From Macrococcus carouselicus (GTDB lineage: Bacteria > Bacillota > Bacilli > Staphylococcales > Staphylococcaceae), in NCBI RefSeq assembly GCF_004359515.1, contig NZ_SCWD01000002.1:1-64000 (forward strand): DNA of 64,000 nt, written 5' to 3'. The notes beneath the pieces are model-generated. The model had not been told where the DNA came from and made no database searches. It worked only from the letters and a program-made list of their open reading frames with translations. Position 1 is the first letter of the stretch. Each line of letters opens with the position of its first letter. Shown one piece after another: positions 8,209 through 16,512 of the stretch. A program made the translations under genes and the position numbers.

Positions 8209-9843
8209 CTATTTCAATATCGCCACTGCCTGATAAGGCTGCAATTTCTGTCCGACAGTCTTATAATTATTGATTAGTATCTTTCCAGCTATATTGAATG
8301 ATTCAGGCCATTCGACTGTTTCATTACTGAAATTAGCGATAACAGTCACTTGCTGTCCTTCGTATTCGCGCCTATAGGCAAAGAGCTGCGGATGTTCGAT
8401 CAGTGCAGGCACAATACTCCCGTATGTCAAGATATCCAGTTCATGACGCAGCTGAATGAGTTTCTGATACGTATAGAAGACCGATTCCTGATCTGCAAGC
8501 GCGGCTTCGACATTGATGGCTTCATAGTTGCTTGTGACATCAATCCACGGTGTCCCTGTCGTAAATCCGGCGTTTAGAGAACCATCCCACTGAACGGGAG
8601 AACGTGAGTTGTCACGGGACTTCTGCTGGAGAATGCGGATAGCCTGCGCTTCACTGATTCCTTTCTTCAGCATTATCGGATAGGCATTCAGTGATTCCAC
8701 ATCCCGGTACTGACTGATATCCTCTAAATACAGGTTGGTCATACCGATTTCCTCGCCCTGATAAATATAAGGTGTCCCCTGCAGGAAATGAAGCGTGATG
8801 GCCAGCATCTTCGCACTTCTGATACGATTCTCTTCCGTAGAATCATCACCGAACCTTGATACAACACGCGGCTGATCATGATTGCACCAGAAGATGGCGT
8901 TCCAGCCGCCGCCTGCTGCAATGCCGGTCTGCCAGCTGAAAAGTATCTTCTTGAGCTCAATGAAGTCATACGGCATCTCTGACCACTTCTCGCCGTCCTT
9001 GTAATCGACCTTCAGGTGATGGAAGTTGAAGACACTGCTCAGTTCCTGGCGCTCAGGCTTCGTGTATTTGATACAGTGCTCAAGCGTCGTTGAACTCATC
9101 TCGCCTACTGTCATAAAGCCTTCTTTATTACCAAATGTCGCCCGGTTCATCTCGTGCAGATAATCATGCACTTTCGGACCATCCGTATAGAACTCCTTGC
9201 CTTCTTTAGGTGAGTTCTCATAAGCCCCTTTTGAGATGAGATTGATGACGTCAAAACGGAAACCGTCCATACCGAAGTCAATCCAGTAGTTGATCATATC
9301 GTAAATCTCACGGCGCACCGCATCATTTTCCCAGTTGAGATCCGCCTGTGTCACATCAAAGAGCCGGAGATAATACTGATCCGTCGCCTCGTCATAGTGC
9401 CAGGCATTGCCACCGAACTTGGACTCCCAGTTGGTCGGCGGACCTCCCTTGCCGTCTTTCCAGATATAATAATCCCGGTACGGATTGTCTTTCGACCTGC
9501 GTGATTCAACGAACCAGTGATGATGCGTCGAAGTATGATTGATGACGATATCAGACATGATCTTGATCCCTCTAGCGTGCGCCTCGTCCAGCAGATGCTT
9601 GAAATCCGCCTTCGTACCGAATTCCGGATTGATTTCATAGTAATCGCTGATGTCATAACCATTATCGTTCATCGGCGAACGATATACCGGCGTCAGCCAG
9701 ATATAATCGATACCGAGCAGCTTCAAATAGTCGAGTTTATCAATGATTCCGTTGATGTCACCTTGGCCATTCCCTGTAGTATCATTGAATGATTTCGGAT
9801 AGATCTGATAGACCACTGATTTCTTCCAGTCAGTCACAGCCAT
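8209..9843 (-). CDS. treC: alpha,alpha-phosphotrehalase (trehalose-6-phosphate hydrolase)
   Basis: Cytosolic glycoside hydrolase family 13 enzyme of 544 residues. It splits trehalose-6-phosphate delivered by TreP into glucose and glucose-6-phosphate. GH13 motifs are present in order: DIVINHTSTHHHWF (about 97-110), GFRFDVIN with the nucleophile Asp (about 198), the acid/base Glu in VGEMSS (about 246) and the HDQPR motif (about 322). It shares these with oligo-1,6-glucosidases; the operon context decides for TreC. Confidence 0.93.
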   Translation of the reverse strand: MAVTDWKKSVVYQIYPKSFNDTTGNGQGDINGIIDKLDYLKLLGIDYIWLTPVYRSPMNDNGYDISDYYEINPEFGTKADFKHLLDEAHARGIKIMSDIVINHTSTHHHWFVESRRSKDNPYRDYYIWKDGKGGPPTNWESKFGGNAWHYDEATDQYYLRLFDVTQADLNWENDAVRREIYDMINYWIDFGMDGFRFDVINLISKGAYENSPKEGKEFYTDGPKVHDYLHEMNRATFGNKEGFMTVGEMSSTTLEHCIKYTKPERQELSSVFNFHHLKVDYKDGEKWSEMPYDFIELKKILFSWQTGIAAGGGWNAIFWCNHDQPRVVSRFGDDSTEENRIRSAKMLAITLHFLQGTPYIYQGEEIGMTNLYLEDISQYRDVESLNAYPIMLKKGISEAQAIRILQQKSRDNSRSPVQWDGSLNAGFTTGTPWIDVTSNYEAINVEAALADQESVFYTYQKLIQLRHELDILTYGSIVPALIEHPQLFAYRREYEGQQVTVIANFSNETVEWPESFNIAGKILINNYKTVGQKLQPYQAVAILK

Positions 9844-9871
9844 AGTTAAAACTCCTTTTCATATCTGAATA

Positions 9872-11332
9872 TTAATCCTTCACACGCTCCACGACAACTT
9901 CTTCACCTTTTTTCTTCGCAAAGTTAGAGAAGATTAGGGTCAGGATAACCGGCAGGACAATCGCAATAATCATACCGATAAAGAAAGTGAGACGGAAGCC
10001 AGAATTAATGCTCATGATACCTGGAACACCGCCAACCCCTACTTTCCCTAAAACATTCTGTGCACCAAATAATGCCCCAACCAGTCCTGTCGTCAGTACA
10101 GCAGCGACAAATGGATATTTAAGCGGGATATTGACCCCAAACATTGCAGGCTCCGTGACACCTAACCAGCCTGAGATACCTGAAGTGAGTGCAAGTCCTT
10201 CTTCTTTAACCATTTTGCGGCGTTTGTACAAGAACCATGCCGCGAATGCTGCAGAGCCTTGTGCGATATTTGAAATCGCTAAAATCGGCCAGAGATACGT
10301 CCCGCCAAGATTAGAGGTCATCAGTTGGAAGTCGACTGCCAGGAACATATGATGCAGTCCTGTAATAACGAGCGGCGCATATACAAGTCCATAAATGAGC
10401 CCGCCTAACCAGCCGGCATTTTCAAAGATCATCTGGACAAATCCAGTAATCTGATTACCGAGCCAGAAAGCAACCGGTCCGATGATTACAAATGACAGGA
10501 AGCCCACTAATAACAAGGCGACAGGTCCTACCACCAGCATTTTAATCGAATCATGGACACGCTTATTCAAGAATCGTTCTACTTGGGCAAGACACCAAGT
10601 TGCAAGCAGAATCGGTAATACTTGTGCTGCGTAGTTCAGTTGCTGAACTTTTAAACCGAATATATCCCATGTCGGAATCTCAGCTAGTTTACCTGTATCT
10701 CTATCTGCTAACCCGTATTGAGAAGCAAGTGCGGGATTGACAAGCACGAGCCCCAGGACGAGTCCGAGGATAGGGCTGCCACCGAAGACACGCATCGCAC
10801 TCCAGCCAATTAATGCAGGCAAGAAGTGAAACGGGGTTACGGCGATTAATTTAATGATTTCGGCGATACCTTTTATTTGAGGGTAAACATCTACTACTGC
10901 TTTCCCTTTATAGATAGCACCCGCTTCTAACAGCAGATTTGAAATGCCTAACAGCAGACCCGCTGTCACGATTGCAGGCAGCAATGGAATGAAGACATCT
11001 CCCAGTGTTTTAATAGCCCGTTGTAACGGGTTCATTTTATCTGCTGCAGCTGCTTTGACTTCATCCTTTGTACTTTCGCCCATACCTGTCTCTTCAGTGA
11101 AGACTTTATAGGCTTCATCTACAGTGCCCGGACCGATGACGATCTGAAACTGATTGTTTGCAGCAAATGAGCCTTTGACCAAATCTATCTTATCCAGTTC
11201 TTCCTTGTTTACCTTCGACTCATCATCAAGCGCTAAACGCAAGCGCGTGACACAGTGTGTTGCGGCATTCACGTTCTCCTTACCACCGATCGCATCGATA
11301 ATACGTCTGACATCATCTCTGTTTACTGCCAT
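9872..11332 (-). CDS. treP: PTS trehalose transporter, EIIBC component
   Basis: The 486-residue protein starts with an EIIB domain (VRRIIDAIGGKENVNAATHCVTRLRLAL; the phosphorylated Cys is in THC, near residue 27). About ten membrane segments of an EIIC domain of the glucose/sucrose superfamily follow. No EIIA domain is attached, so a EIIA from another system must serve. The ATG at 11332 is preceded by GGGAGATGAGAG; the 17 codons in frame upstream would run through the promoter. First gene of treP-treC-treR; controlled by the sites at 11364-11400. Confidence 0.92.
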   Translation of the reverse strand: MAVNRDDVRRIIDAIGGKENVNAATHCVTRLRLALDDESKVNKEELDKIDLVKGSFAANNQFQIVIGPGTVDEAYKVFTEETGMGESTKDEVKAAAADKMNPLQRAIKTLGDVFIPLLPAIVTAGLLLGISNLLLEAGAIYKGKAVVDVYPQIKGIAEIIKLIAVTPFHFLPALIGWSAMRVFGGSPILGLVLGLVLVNPALASQYGLADRDTGKLAEIPTWDIFGLKVQQLNYAAQVLPILLATWCLAQVERFLNKRVHDSIKMLVVGPVALLLVGFLSFVIIGPVAFWLGNQITGFVQMIFENAGWLGGLIYGLVYAPLVITGLHHMFLAVDFQLMTSNLGGTYLWPILAISNIAQGSAAFAAWFLYKRRKMVKEEGLALTSGISGWLGVTEPAMFGVNIPLKYPFVAAVLTTGLVGALFGAQNVLGKVGVGGVPGIMSINSGFRLTFFIGMIIAIVLPVILTLIFSNFAKKKGEEVVVERVKD

Positions 11333-11363
11333 ACTCTCATCTCCCTCATTTTGAATTGTCTTC

Positions 11364-11400
11364 ATTGTATACTGTCTATACAAGTTTGTAAATGCTTTCA
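11364..11400 (-). promoter_or_regulatory. treP promoter with TreR operator and cre-like site
   Basis: Minus-strand -35 TTTACA (11387-11392) and -10 TACAAT (11364-11369) are 17 bases apart. A 19-base palindrome TTGTATA-N5-TATACAA (11365-11383) covers the spacer and -10; its half-sites match the known TreR operator core of B. subtilis. A CcpA-type catabolite site TGAAAGCATTTACA (11387-11400) overlaps the -35 with one mismatch to the consensus. The layout predicts repression by TreR unless trehalose-6-phosphate is present, and by glucose through CcpA. Confidence 0.8.
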
Positions 11401-11453
11401 GAAAGGGGTTTCATAGTTGATTTATTGACTTCAGTTGTTTAATTTAAGACAAA

Positions 11454-11486
11454 TAAAAAAAGATGCCCTGATTGCTCAGGACATCT
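11454..11486 (-). terminator. terminator after tRNA-Ser
   Basis: Stem AGATGTCCTGA/TCAGGGCATCT with one mismatch and a 4-base loop, followed on the minus strand by seven T. It lies about 30 bases past the tRNA. Confidence 0.8.
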
Positions 11487-11518
11487 CATCTATATAGTCG
11501 TCTTTAGTTTAAAAATAA

Positions 11519-11611
11519 TGGCGGAGGAAGAGGGATTCGAACCCCCGCGAGCCGTAAAGCCCCTGTCGGTTTTCAAGACCGATCCCTTCAGCCGGACTTG
11601 GGTATTCCTCC
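11519..11611 (-). tRNA. tRNA-Ser (anticodon TGA)
   Basis: A 93-base class II tRNA with CCA encoded: acceptor GGAGGAA pairing with TTCCTCC, anticodon loop CTTGAAA with TGA (reads UCA and related serine codons), a long variable arm GGGGCTTTACGGCTC-type, and T loop GGTTCGAATCC. The discriminator base is G, as usual for serine, which fits the serS T-box at 56395. Confidence 0.97.
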
Positions 11612-11728
11612 AAATAAGACAATTTCAATCTTATAATATGGATACCCTTTTGTCAACAATCAGTCATTATTTTTTTTATTTTTTATGATTATGGGTAGAT
11701 AATACAAATGAAAGTGAGGAACTGAGTA

Positions 11729-12421
11729 ATGAAATATGAAGTAAAAGTTTATGCGGATAGCAATAAGGTCCTGAACAAAAAAGGACATATCAAAAGCAAG
11801 TTTCTGAAAACATTCGCTGCAGAAAATAAGGATGAAGATTTCCTTGTCCAGTTTGTCGATCATGATACGAGATCTAACTATGACAATAAAGTGACGATGC
11901 GCGTCCGAAAGTCAGAATATGATGAGTTTCTCGAAATACAGTATAAAAAACGTTATAAAGTAGAGGACGGTCATATTGAAAAAGCATTACATCAGGCAGA
12001 ACAAGACGGGGTTGCAGGTGATTACGAAGTTGAATATGGCATCAACAATCAGACATTGAGTGTCACCCATGTAATAGAAGTACCTGTTGATGAACACATA
12101 CTCCCTGCCCTTGATGACAGTCATCTCCATATCACAAATGCAGCACCTGATGTGTTCAAACCTTATCTATCAGGTCTTGAAGAGACGACATTGATAGGAC
12201 CGGTGGAATTTGAGAGACATGCCGGGAAGTTAGACGGCTACAAAATCAAGCTGGAAAAATGGGATATTGGCGAGCATCATATCGTTGAACTCTCCTCGAA
12301 AGTGACCACATCTGAAGAAGCTGCTCAAGTGCAGCAGGCACTTATCACCCATCTGACTGATCTCAAGGTGTACGAACCGAAAGACCAGCTGAAGACGGAG
12401 ATGATATTTGAGAGCCATTAA
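11729..12421 (+). CDS. CYTH-like (triphosphate tunnel enzyme fold) protein
   Basis: A 230-residue soluble protein without signal peptide. The order of elements resembles CYTH domains: a VTMRVRKSEYDEFLEIQYKKRYKV strand pair with alternating charged residues, DYEVEYGINNQTLSV, then GPVEFERHAG..KIKLEKWDIGEHHIVELSSK and a final KTEMIF. The classical N-terminal ExExK motif is not obvious, so catalytic activity is unsure. Candidate roles would be triphosphatase or nucleotide binding, but this is a fold guess from pattern only. RBS GTGAGG precedes the ATG. It converges on the nucleoside hydrolase gene with 8 bases between stops. Confidence 0.5.
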   Translation: MKYEVKVYADSNKVLNKKGHIKSKFLKTFAAENKDEDFLVQFVDHDTRSNYDNKVTMRVRKSEYDEFLEIQYKKRYKVEDGHIEKALHQAEQDGVAGDYEVEYGINNQTLSVTHVIEVPVDEHILPALDDSHLHITNAAPDVFKPYLSGLEETTLIGPVEFERHAGKLDGYKIKLEKWDIGEHHIVELSSKVTTSEEAAQVQQALITHLTDLKVYEPKDQLKTEMIFESH

Positions 12422-12429
12422 AATATAAA

Positions 12430-13374
12430 TTAATTATCGGATGCTTTTACTTTTTTAGCTAGTGATGTAATATATTCAAAAAAACCATCATGGTCAACAT
12501 CATATACAACAGTGACCGGTCGCCCGTTTTCCATTTCATATGTACGTCCTTGAGCAGGTCCATGAGTATAAACACCGGTCTGAATCATTTTAGATTTCAC
12601 AAGTTCCGGTTTACCAAGTGATGCAGTTGTTAAAACATCCCAGAGGTAATAAGTAGAATTGGTAACAAAATGCTTGAGTGGGGGTACGACTGCATAACTG
12701 ACACCTAAAAAATCTACGCCTTCAAATTCTCGTTGATCTGCCCAAATTTGACGGATGTCAGTAGTCAACGGGACTTGTATCGTACTTTCAAGAGCAACCA
12801 TACTGATCTCAATCGAAGAGTCGAATACAATTCCAACCGCTTCTGGGTCCCAGAAAGCATTCCATTCAGCTGTCCCGTCGTGTTCAGGTTCATGCACATT
12901 CCCTTCGCTGCGATACGTGCCGCCCATCCATACAAGTCTTTCAATTTTATCGATAATGGAGGGTTCTGTCTGAATCGCCTTTGCCAGGTCTGTCAGTGGT
13001 CCAGTAAAAAGTAAAGTTGTTTTCTCTTTTTCGACCATCACTTTTTCAATTAAATGCTCATACGCTTCTTTGTCAGAGAGCGGTGCCAGTTCCTTTTTCT
13101 CATTCAGAATAGGAAGAGCGTCCATGAAAAATGCATGCATACGCCAATCTTTAGGAAATGGATTCTTCCCTCTTTCTTTTGACATCGTAGTCTCAAGACG
13201 ACCATCTCCGAAGCGTGCAATAATTTTACGACTGGCAAAAGTAGCCGGTTCAATATAGCAGTCTGCATCAATTACACTGACGCCTGTTAATTTAATATTC
13301 TCCATATTTAGAAGTAAAAATAATGAAATCAGATCATCAACGCCGCCGTCATGATTAAAATAAACGTTTTGCAT
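12430..13374 (-). CDS. nucleoside hydrolase, inosine-uridine preferring type
   Basis: The 314-residue protein has the hallmark N-terminal aspartate cluster (NHDGGVDDLIS, residues 7-17; usually DTDPGIDD), which binds calcium. It also has LLFTGPLTDLA and LVWMGGTY segments followed by EWNAFWDPEA, all standard in the IUNH family. These enzymes cleave the N-glycosidic bond of ribonucleosides for salvage. The leading Asp of the motif is replaced by Asn-His, so the substrate may differ. ATG 13374 is preferred to a TTG nine bases upstream; GAGG precedes both. Stand-alone gene divergent from the SDR gene. Confidence 0.85.
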   Translation of the reverse strand: MQNVYFNHDGGVDDLISLFLLLNMENIKLTGVSVIDADCYIEPATFASRKIIARFGDGRLETTMSKERGKNPFPKDWRMHAFFMDALPILNEKKELAPLSDKEAYEHLIEKVMVEKEKTTLLFTGPLTDLAKAIQTEPSIIDKIERLVWMGGTYRSEGNVHEPEHDGTAEWNAFWDPEAVGIVFDSSIEISMVALESTIQVPLTTDIRQIWADQREFEGVDFLGVSYAVVPPLKHFVTNSTYYLWDVLTTASLGKPELVKSKMIQTGVYTHGPAQGRTYEMENGRPVTVVYDVDHDGFFEYITSLAKKVKASDN

Positions 13375-13395
13375 ATTTATCAACCTCGCATTTTA

Positions 13396-13425
13396 TTGTC
13401 AATTTGTTCGTCTTAACGGTACAAT
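13396..13425 (+). promoter_or_regulatory. promoter of the SDR-ABC cluster
   Basis: TTGTCA (13396-13401) and TACAAT (13420-13425), 18-base spacer. The predicted transcript starts at about 13432, only ten bases ahead of the first possible ATG of the next gene. Confidence 0.5.
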
Positions 13426-13441
13426 TATATAATAAGATTCA

Positions 13442-14518
13442 ATGCGAATGCACTGCGCAGAAAATTTTTTATTTTTAGAATTGGAAGTGGATACTCTGAA
13501 TATTTTTTTAACAGGCGCTACTGGTTTTGTCGGCGCTCAGCTCATTCACCGGCTCGCTCAAGATACCGAGCACCATCTCTACATACTTTATAGAGATGAA
13601 GCAAAAAAGAACAAGTTAATCGCTCAATTACCTGATGCTTCTCTTCACTTTGTGAAAGGAGATATTACAGAAGAGCACTGCGGGGTTGACCTTACTGCCT
13701 ACAACCTTCCCGAGATGGATTACTTCTATCACTTGGCTGCCCTCGTTAAGTTTGATGAGGAACTTCGCCAGCAATTATTTGAGATTAATCTTGAAGGCAC
13801 AAGACATGCACTGGCTCTTGCAGTATCGCTTCACACTAAGCATTTTCTCTACGTGTCAACCGCCTATACAGTCGGTCAGCATGAATATGCCAAAGAAGAG
13901 CTGCACCCCCTTTCTAGACCAGTGAACAATCCGTATGAAGAAAGTAAACTGCAGGCTGAACATGCCGTGATGCATGCACCGATGAAAAAGTCTATCCTAC
14001 GTCCTGCCATCATCATCGGTGACTCAGAGACAGGTGAAGCGGACTCTAAGTTCACTTTGTATGGCTTTATGAAAGCTCTGAAGATATTCCGCAGAAAGAT
14101 GTCTCGCCAGCAATCAAGTCAGCAGTACAAGCTGCGCGGCAATGACAAAGGGACTTCTAATCTGGTGCCGGTTGATTATGTGGTCAAAGTCTTAACTGAA
14201 GCTATTCATGCTGAGGACAATAAGATTTATCACATCACCAACAATCAGCCACCGACCAATATGGAGATTCTGGAGATCATCAAGAAACATCTTGATTTTG
14301 ATCAGCTGATAGTTTCACCTGAATCGGAGAAGTCACATATGACAGAGGAAGAACAGCTGCTGAATTCCTATATTTCTGTCTTTGATCCTTATTTCAAGAA
14401 ATCCGTTGTATTTGAAGACCATAATACCGCACAACTGCTGGCTAAGTCAGGTCAATCACTTCTAAACTTAAGCCCTGCACAGCTGGATATGATCATCCGT
14501 ACTTACTTGCTTAAATAA
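13442..14518 (+). CDS. extended SDR / NAD-dependent epimerase-like protein
   Basis: Rossmann protein with the glycine motif TGATGFVGAQL close to the N-terminus, GDITE, HLAALVKFDEE, STAYTVGQ and the active-site YxxxK as YEESK, the pattern of extended short-chain dehydrogenases and of the C-terminal reductase domain of carboxylic acid reductases. Product unknown. The start is uncertain: the ATG at 13442 lacks a ribosome site, whereas GGAAGTGG at 13483-13490 is well spaced for a CTG at 13496, giving the expected family start NIFLTGATG. Followed after 13 bases by an ABC permease, so probably one operon. Confidence 0.8.
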   Translation: MRMHCAENFLFLELEVDTLNIFLTGATGFVGAQLIHRLAQDTEHHLYILYRDEAKKNKLIAQLPDASLHFVKGDITEEHCGVDLTAYNLPEMDYFYHLAALVKFDEELRQQLFEINLEGTRHALALAVSLHTKHFLYVSTAYTVGQHEYAKEELHPLSRPVNNPYEESKLQAEHAVMHAPMKKSILRPAIIIGDSETGEADSKFTLYGFMKALKIFRRKMSRQQSSQQYKLRGNDKGTSNLVPVDYVVKVLTEAIHAEDNKIYHITNNQPPTNMEILEIIKKHLDFDQLIVSPESEKSHMTEEEQLLNSYISVFDPYFKKSVVFEDHNTAQLLAKSGQSLLNLSPAQLDMIIRTYLLK

Positions 14519-14531
14519 AAGGGGGAATTAT

Positions 14532-15581
14532 ATGTTTTTAGCCTGGAAAGAACTACTCTACAGCAAATTAAAGTTCAGTCTGATTATTGGTGTCCTGGTT
14601 CTTATCGGTTATCTCCTCTTTCTTATTTCTGGTCTCTCCAACGGACTGATGAATATGAACCGTGAAGCAATCGATACATGGGGCGGGGATGCCATCATCA
14701 TGACTGAGGAATCTAATCAGAACCTTGCCCAGTCTGTAATAGATAAGGACGCTGTTGAAGGAGATTTCAAAGACATCTCTCCTATCAGAAACACAGCAGT
14801 CATCACATCAACTGATGACCGCAAGCAGAACGCGCTACTGTTCGGCATTGACAAAGGCACTTTCATTGAACCCGAAGTCATTGAAGGCAAGATGTTCAAA
14901 GAGGACTTTGAAGTGGTCGCTGATGATACATTTAAGGAGAAAGGCTTTAAAATCGGTGATGACCTTGATCTCGCCGGTACTGACGAATCCCTCACAATCA
15001 CCGGCTTTACAGCAGGCGCGAAGTATAATGCAGCCCCCATTCTGTATGCGAATAATGATACTGCAGACGTACTGACAAATGGCCGGCTGAAAGATAAAGT
15101 GAATGCCTTCGTTGTGAAGGACCCTGATTTTAAGAACATTAAAGTCAATAACGATCTGCAGGTAGTGGACACAGAATCATTCATCAAAAAGCTGCCGGGT
15201 TATACAGAGCAGAAACTGACACTCGACTTTATGAGTTACTTCTTATTTGCTATCTCTGCATTCATCATCGGTATCTTTCTCTATGTCATCACCATTCAGA
15301 AGGCACCGATCTATGGCCTTCTGAAAGCACAGGGTATCAGCAACAGCTTTCTCGGTAAGTCTGTCATCTATCAGACCTTGATGCTGTCAGTGCTGGCCGT
15401 TATCATTGCTCTGGCGCTGACATTCCTGACTGCTTATTTCCTGCCACCTGTCGTACCGATCATCTTCAAATGGCAGATGATTGCCATATATGCAGCGACA
15501 CTTATCATTACAGCGTTACTCGGCGGGCTATTCTCTATCCGTTCTGTACAGAAGGTCGATCCACTAAAAACAATAGGGTAG
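14532..15581 (+). CDS. ABC transporter permease, FtsX/MacB-like
   Basis: The 349-residue membrane protein has one N-terminal helix (LIIGVLVLIGYLLFLISGL), a large extracytoplasmic domain (about 35-235) and three C-terminal helices, ending SIRSVQKVDPLKTIG, the standard finish of FtsX-like (DevC/HrtB-type) permeases. Partner of the ATPase that begins 9 bases later. Such pairs export hydrophobic or toxic compounds or act in envelope stress; haem export (HrtAB) is one known role but sequence resemblance to HrtB is only general. Confidence 0.85.
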   Translation: MFLAWKELLYSKLKFSLIIGVLVLIGYLLFLISGLSNGLMNMNREAIDTWGGDAIIMTEESNQNLAQSVIDKDAVEGDFKDISPIRNTAVITSTDDRKQNALLFGIDKGTFIEPEVIEGKMFKEDFEVVADDTFKEKGFKIGDDLDLAGTDESLTITGFTAGAKYNAAPILYANNDTADVLTNGRLKDKVNAFVVKDPDFKNIKVNNDLQVVDTESFIKKLPGYTEQKLTLDFMSYFLFAISAFIIGIFLYVITIQKAPIYGLLKAQGISNSFLGKSVIYQTLMLSVLAVIIALALTFLTAYFLPPVVPIIFKWQMIAIYAATLIITALLGGLFSIRSVQKVDPLKTIG

Positions 15582-15590
15582 GTGATGACT

Positions 15591-16259
15591 ATGGTCTTGA
15601 TATTAGAAGGCGTATCCAAAATTTTCGGTAAAGATAATACGTATGTAGAGGCACTCAAGCCTACTGACTTCCACCTTGAACGCGGTGAAATGGTAGCTAT
15701 CATTGGTCCATCCGGTTCAGGAAAAAGTACGCTCCTGACCATTGCCGGACTTCTGCAGCAACCCTCTTCCGGACAAATTATTATCAACGATATCAATACA
15801 ACAGATTATAAAGAAAAGAGACGTGCCCAGATCAGACTCAAGGAAATCGGATTTATCTTACAGGCATCGAACCTGGTTCCTTTCCTGAAAGTAAAAGATC
15901 AGCTGAAACTACTGGATAAAGTGAACAAGAACCATTTATCTCAAAAGGAACTGACAGATAAAATTGAGACGCTTGGTCTCGAGAAAGTGATGAATCAGTA
16001 TCCAAGTGAACTGTCAGGTGGACAAAGACAACGTGTTGCTATATTAAAGGCCATCTATACGAAGCCGTCAGTCATCCTCGCCGATGAACCAACGGCGAGT
16101 CTCGACAGTGAAAAAGCCTTTGCAGTGATTGAACTGATACGGGATGAAGTACAGGGCATGGAAAAAGCAGCCATTGTTGTCACACATGACACCAGATTGA
16201 CTCAGTATTTTGATAAAGTCTATGAAATGAAAGATGGTTATTTAAACAGAATCAGTTAG
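15591..16259 (+). CDS. ABC transporter ATP-binding protein, MacB/LolD type
   Basis: The 222-residue ATPase has Walker A GPSGSGKST (about 40-48), the Q-loop at LQASN, signature LSGGQRQRVAI, Walker B VILADEPTASLD and the H-loop VVTHD. The ATG at 15591 fits the RBS AGGTGA and the family N-terminus MVLILEGVSKIF. It energises the FtsX-like permease upstream. A 60-residue protein follows closely in the same direction. Confidence 0.9.
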   Translation: MVLILEGVSKIFGKDNTYVEALKPTDFHLERGEMVAIIGPSGSGKSTLLTIAGLLQQPSSGQIIINDINTTDYKEKRRAQIRLKEIGFILQASNLVPFLKVKDQLKLLDKVNKNHLSQKELTDKIETLGLEKVMNQYPSELSGGQRQRVAILKAIYTKPSVILADEPTASLDSEKAFAVIELIRDEVQGMEKAAIVVTHDTRLTQYFDKVYEMKDGYLNRIS

Positions 16260-16270
16260 AAGGTGAACAG

Positions 16271-16453
16271 ATGGATTCTCATCGTGAAGCTTTTGTGACA
16301 GCGAATGAAGTCTACGATATGGGCGTTCCGCCGCAGGTGCTGTCAATGTGGCTGACGAATGGTTTCATCCAGGTCGTCCATAAAAATAAGATAGATCGTT
16401 TCTTCTGGAAGCATGAAGTAGAAACTTTGATGAAGAAATATTTGAAGAACTGA
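16271..16453 (+). CDS. small helix-turn-helix-like protein
   Basis: 60 residues, translated from a good site (GAAGGTGAACAG before ATG) 11 bases after the ABC ATPase stop and before the shared terminator, so it is the last gene of the SDR-ABC operon. The central YDMGVPPQVLSMWLTNGFI followed by a basic segment and a second helix looks like an excisionase/MerR-type winged helix, so it may bind DNA. This is inference; I do not recognise the family. Confidence 0.55.
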   Translation: MDSHREAFVTANEVYDMGVPPQVLSMWLTNGFIQVVHKNKIDRFFWKHEVETLMKKYLKN

Positions 16454-16473
16454 CGTAGGTCAGTTCTTTTTTT
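16445..16473 (+). terminator. terminator of the SDR-ABC operon
   Basis: Perfect 10-base stem AAGAACTGAC/GTCAGTTCTT with loop GTAG, followed by T7. The arm begins inside the last codons of the 60-residue gene. Confidence 0.9.
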
Positions 16474-16512
16474 GCGAGACGGGGTATAGAGTGGAAAAAG
16501 GATGTGGATGAA

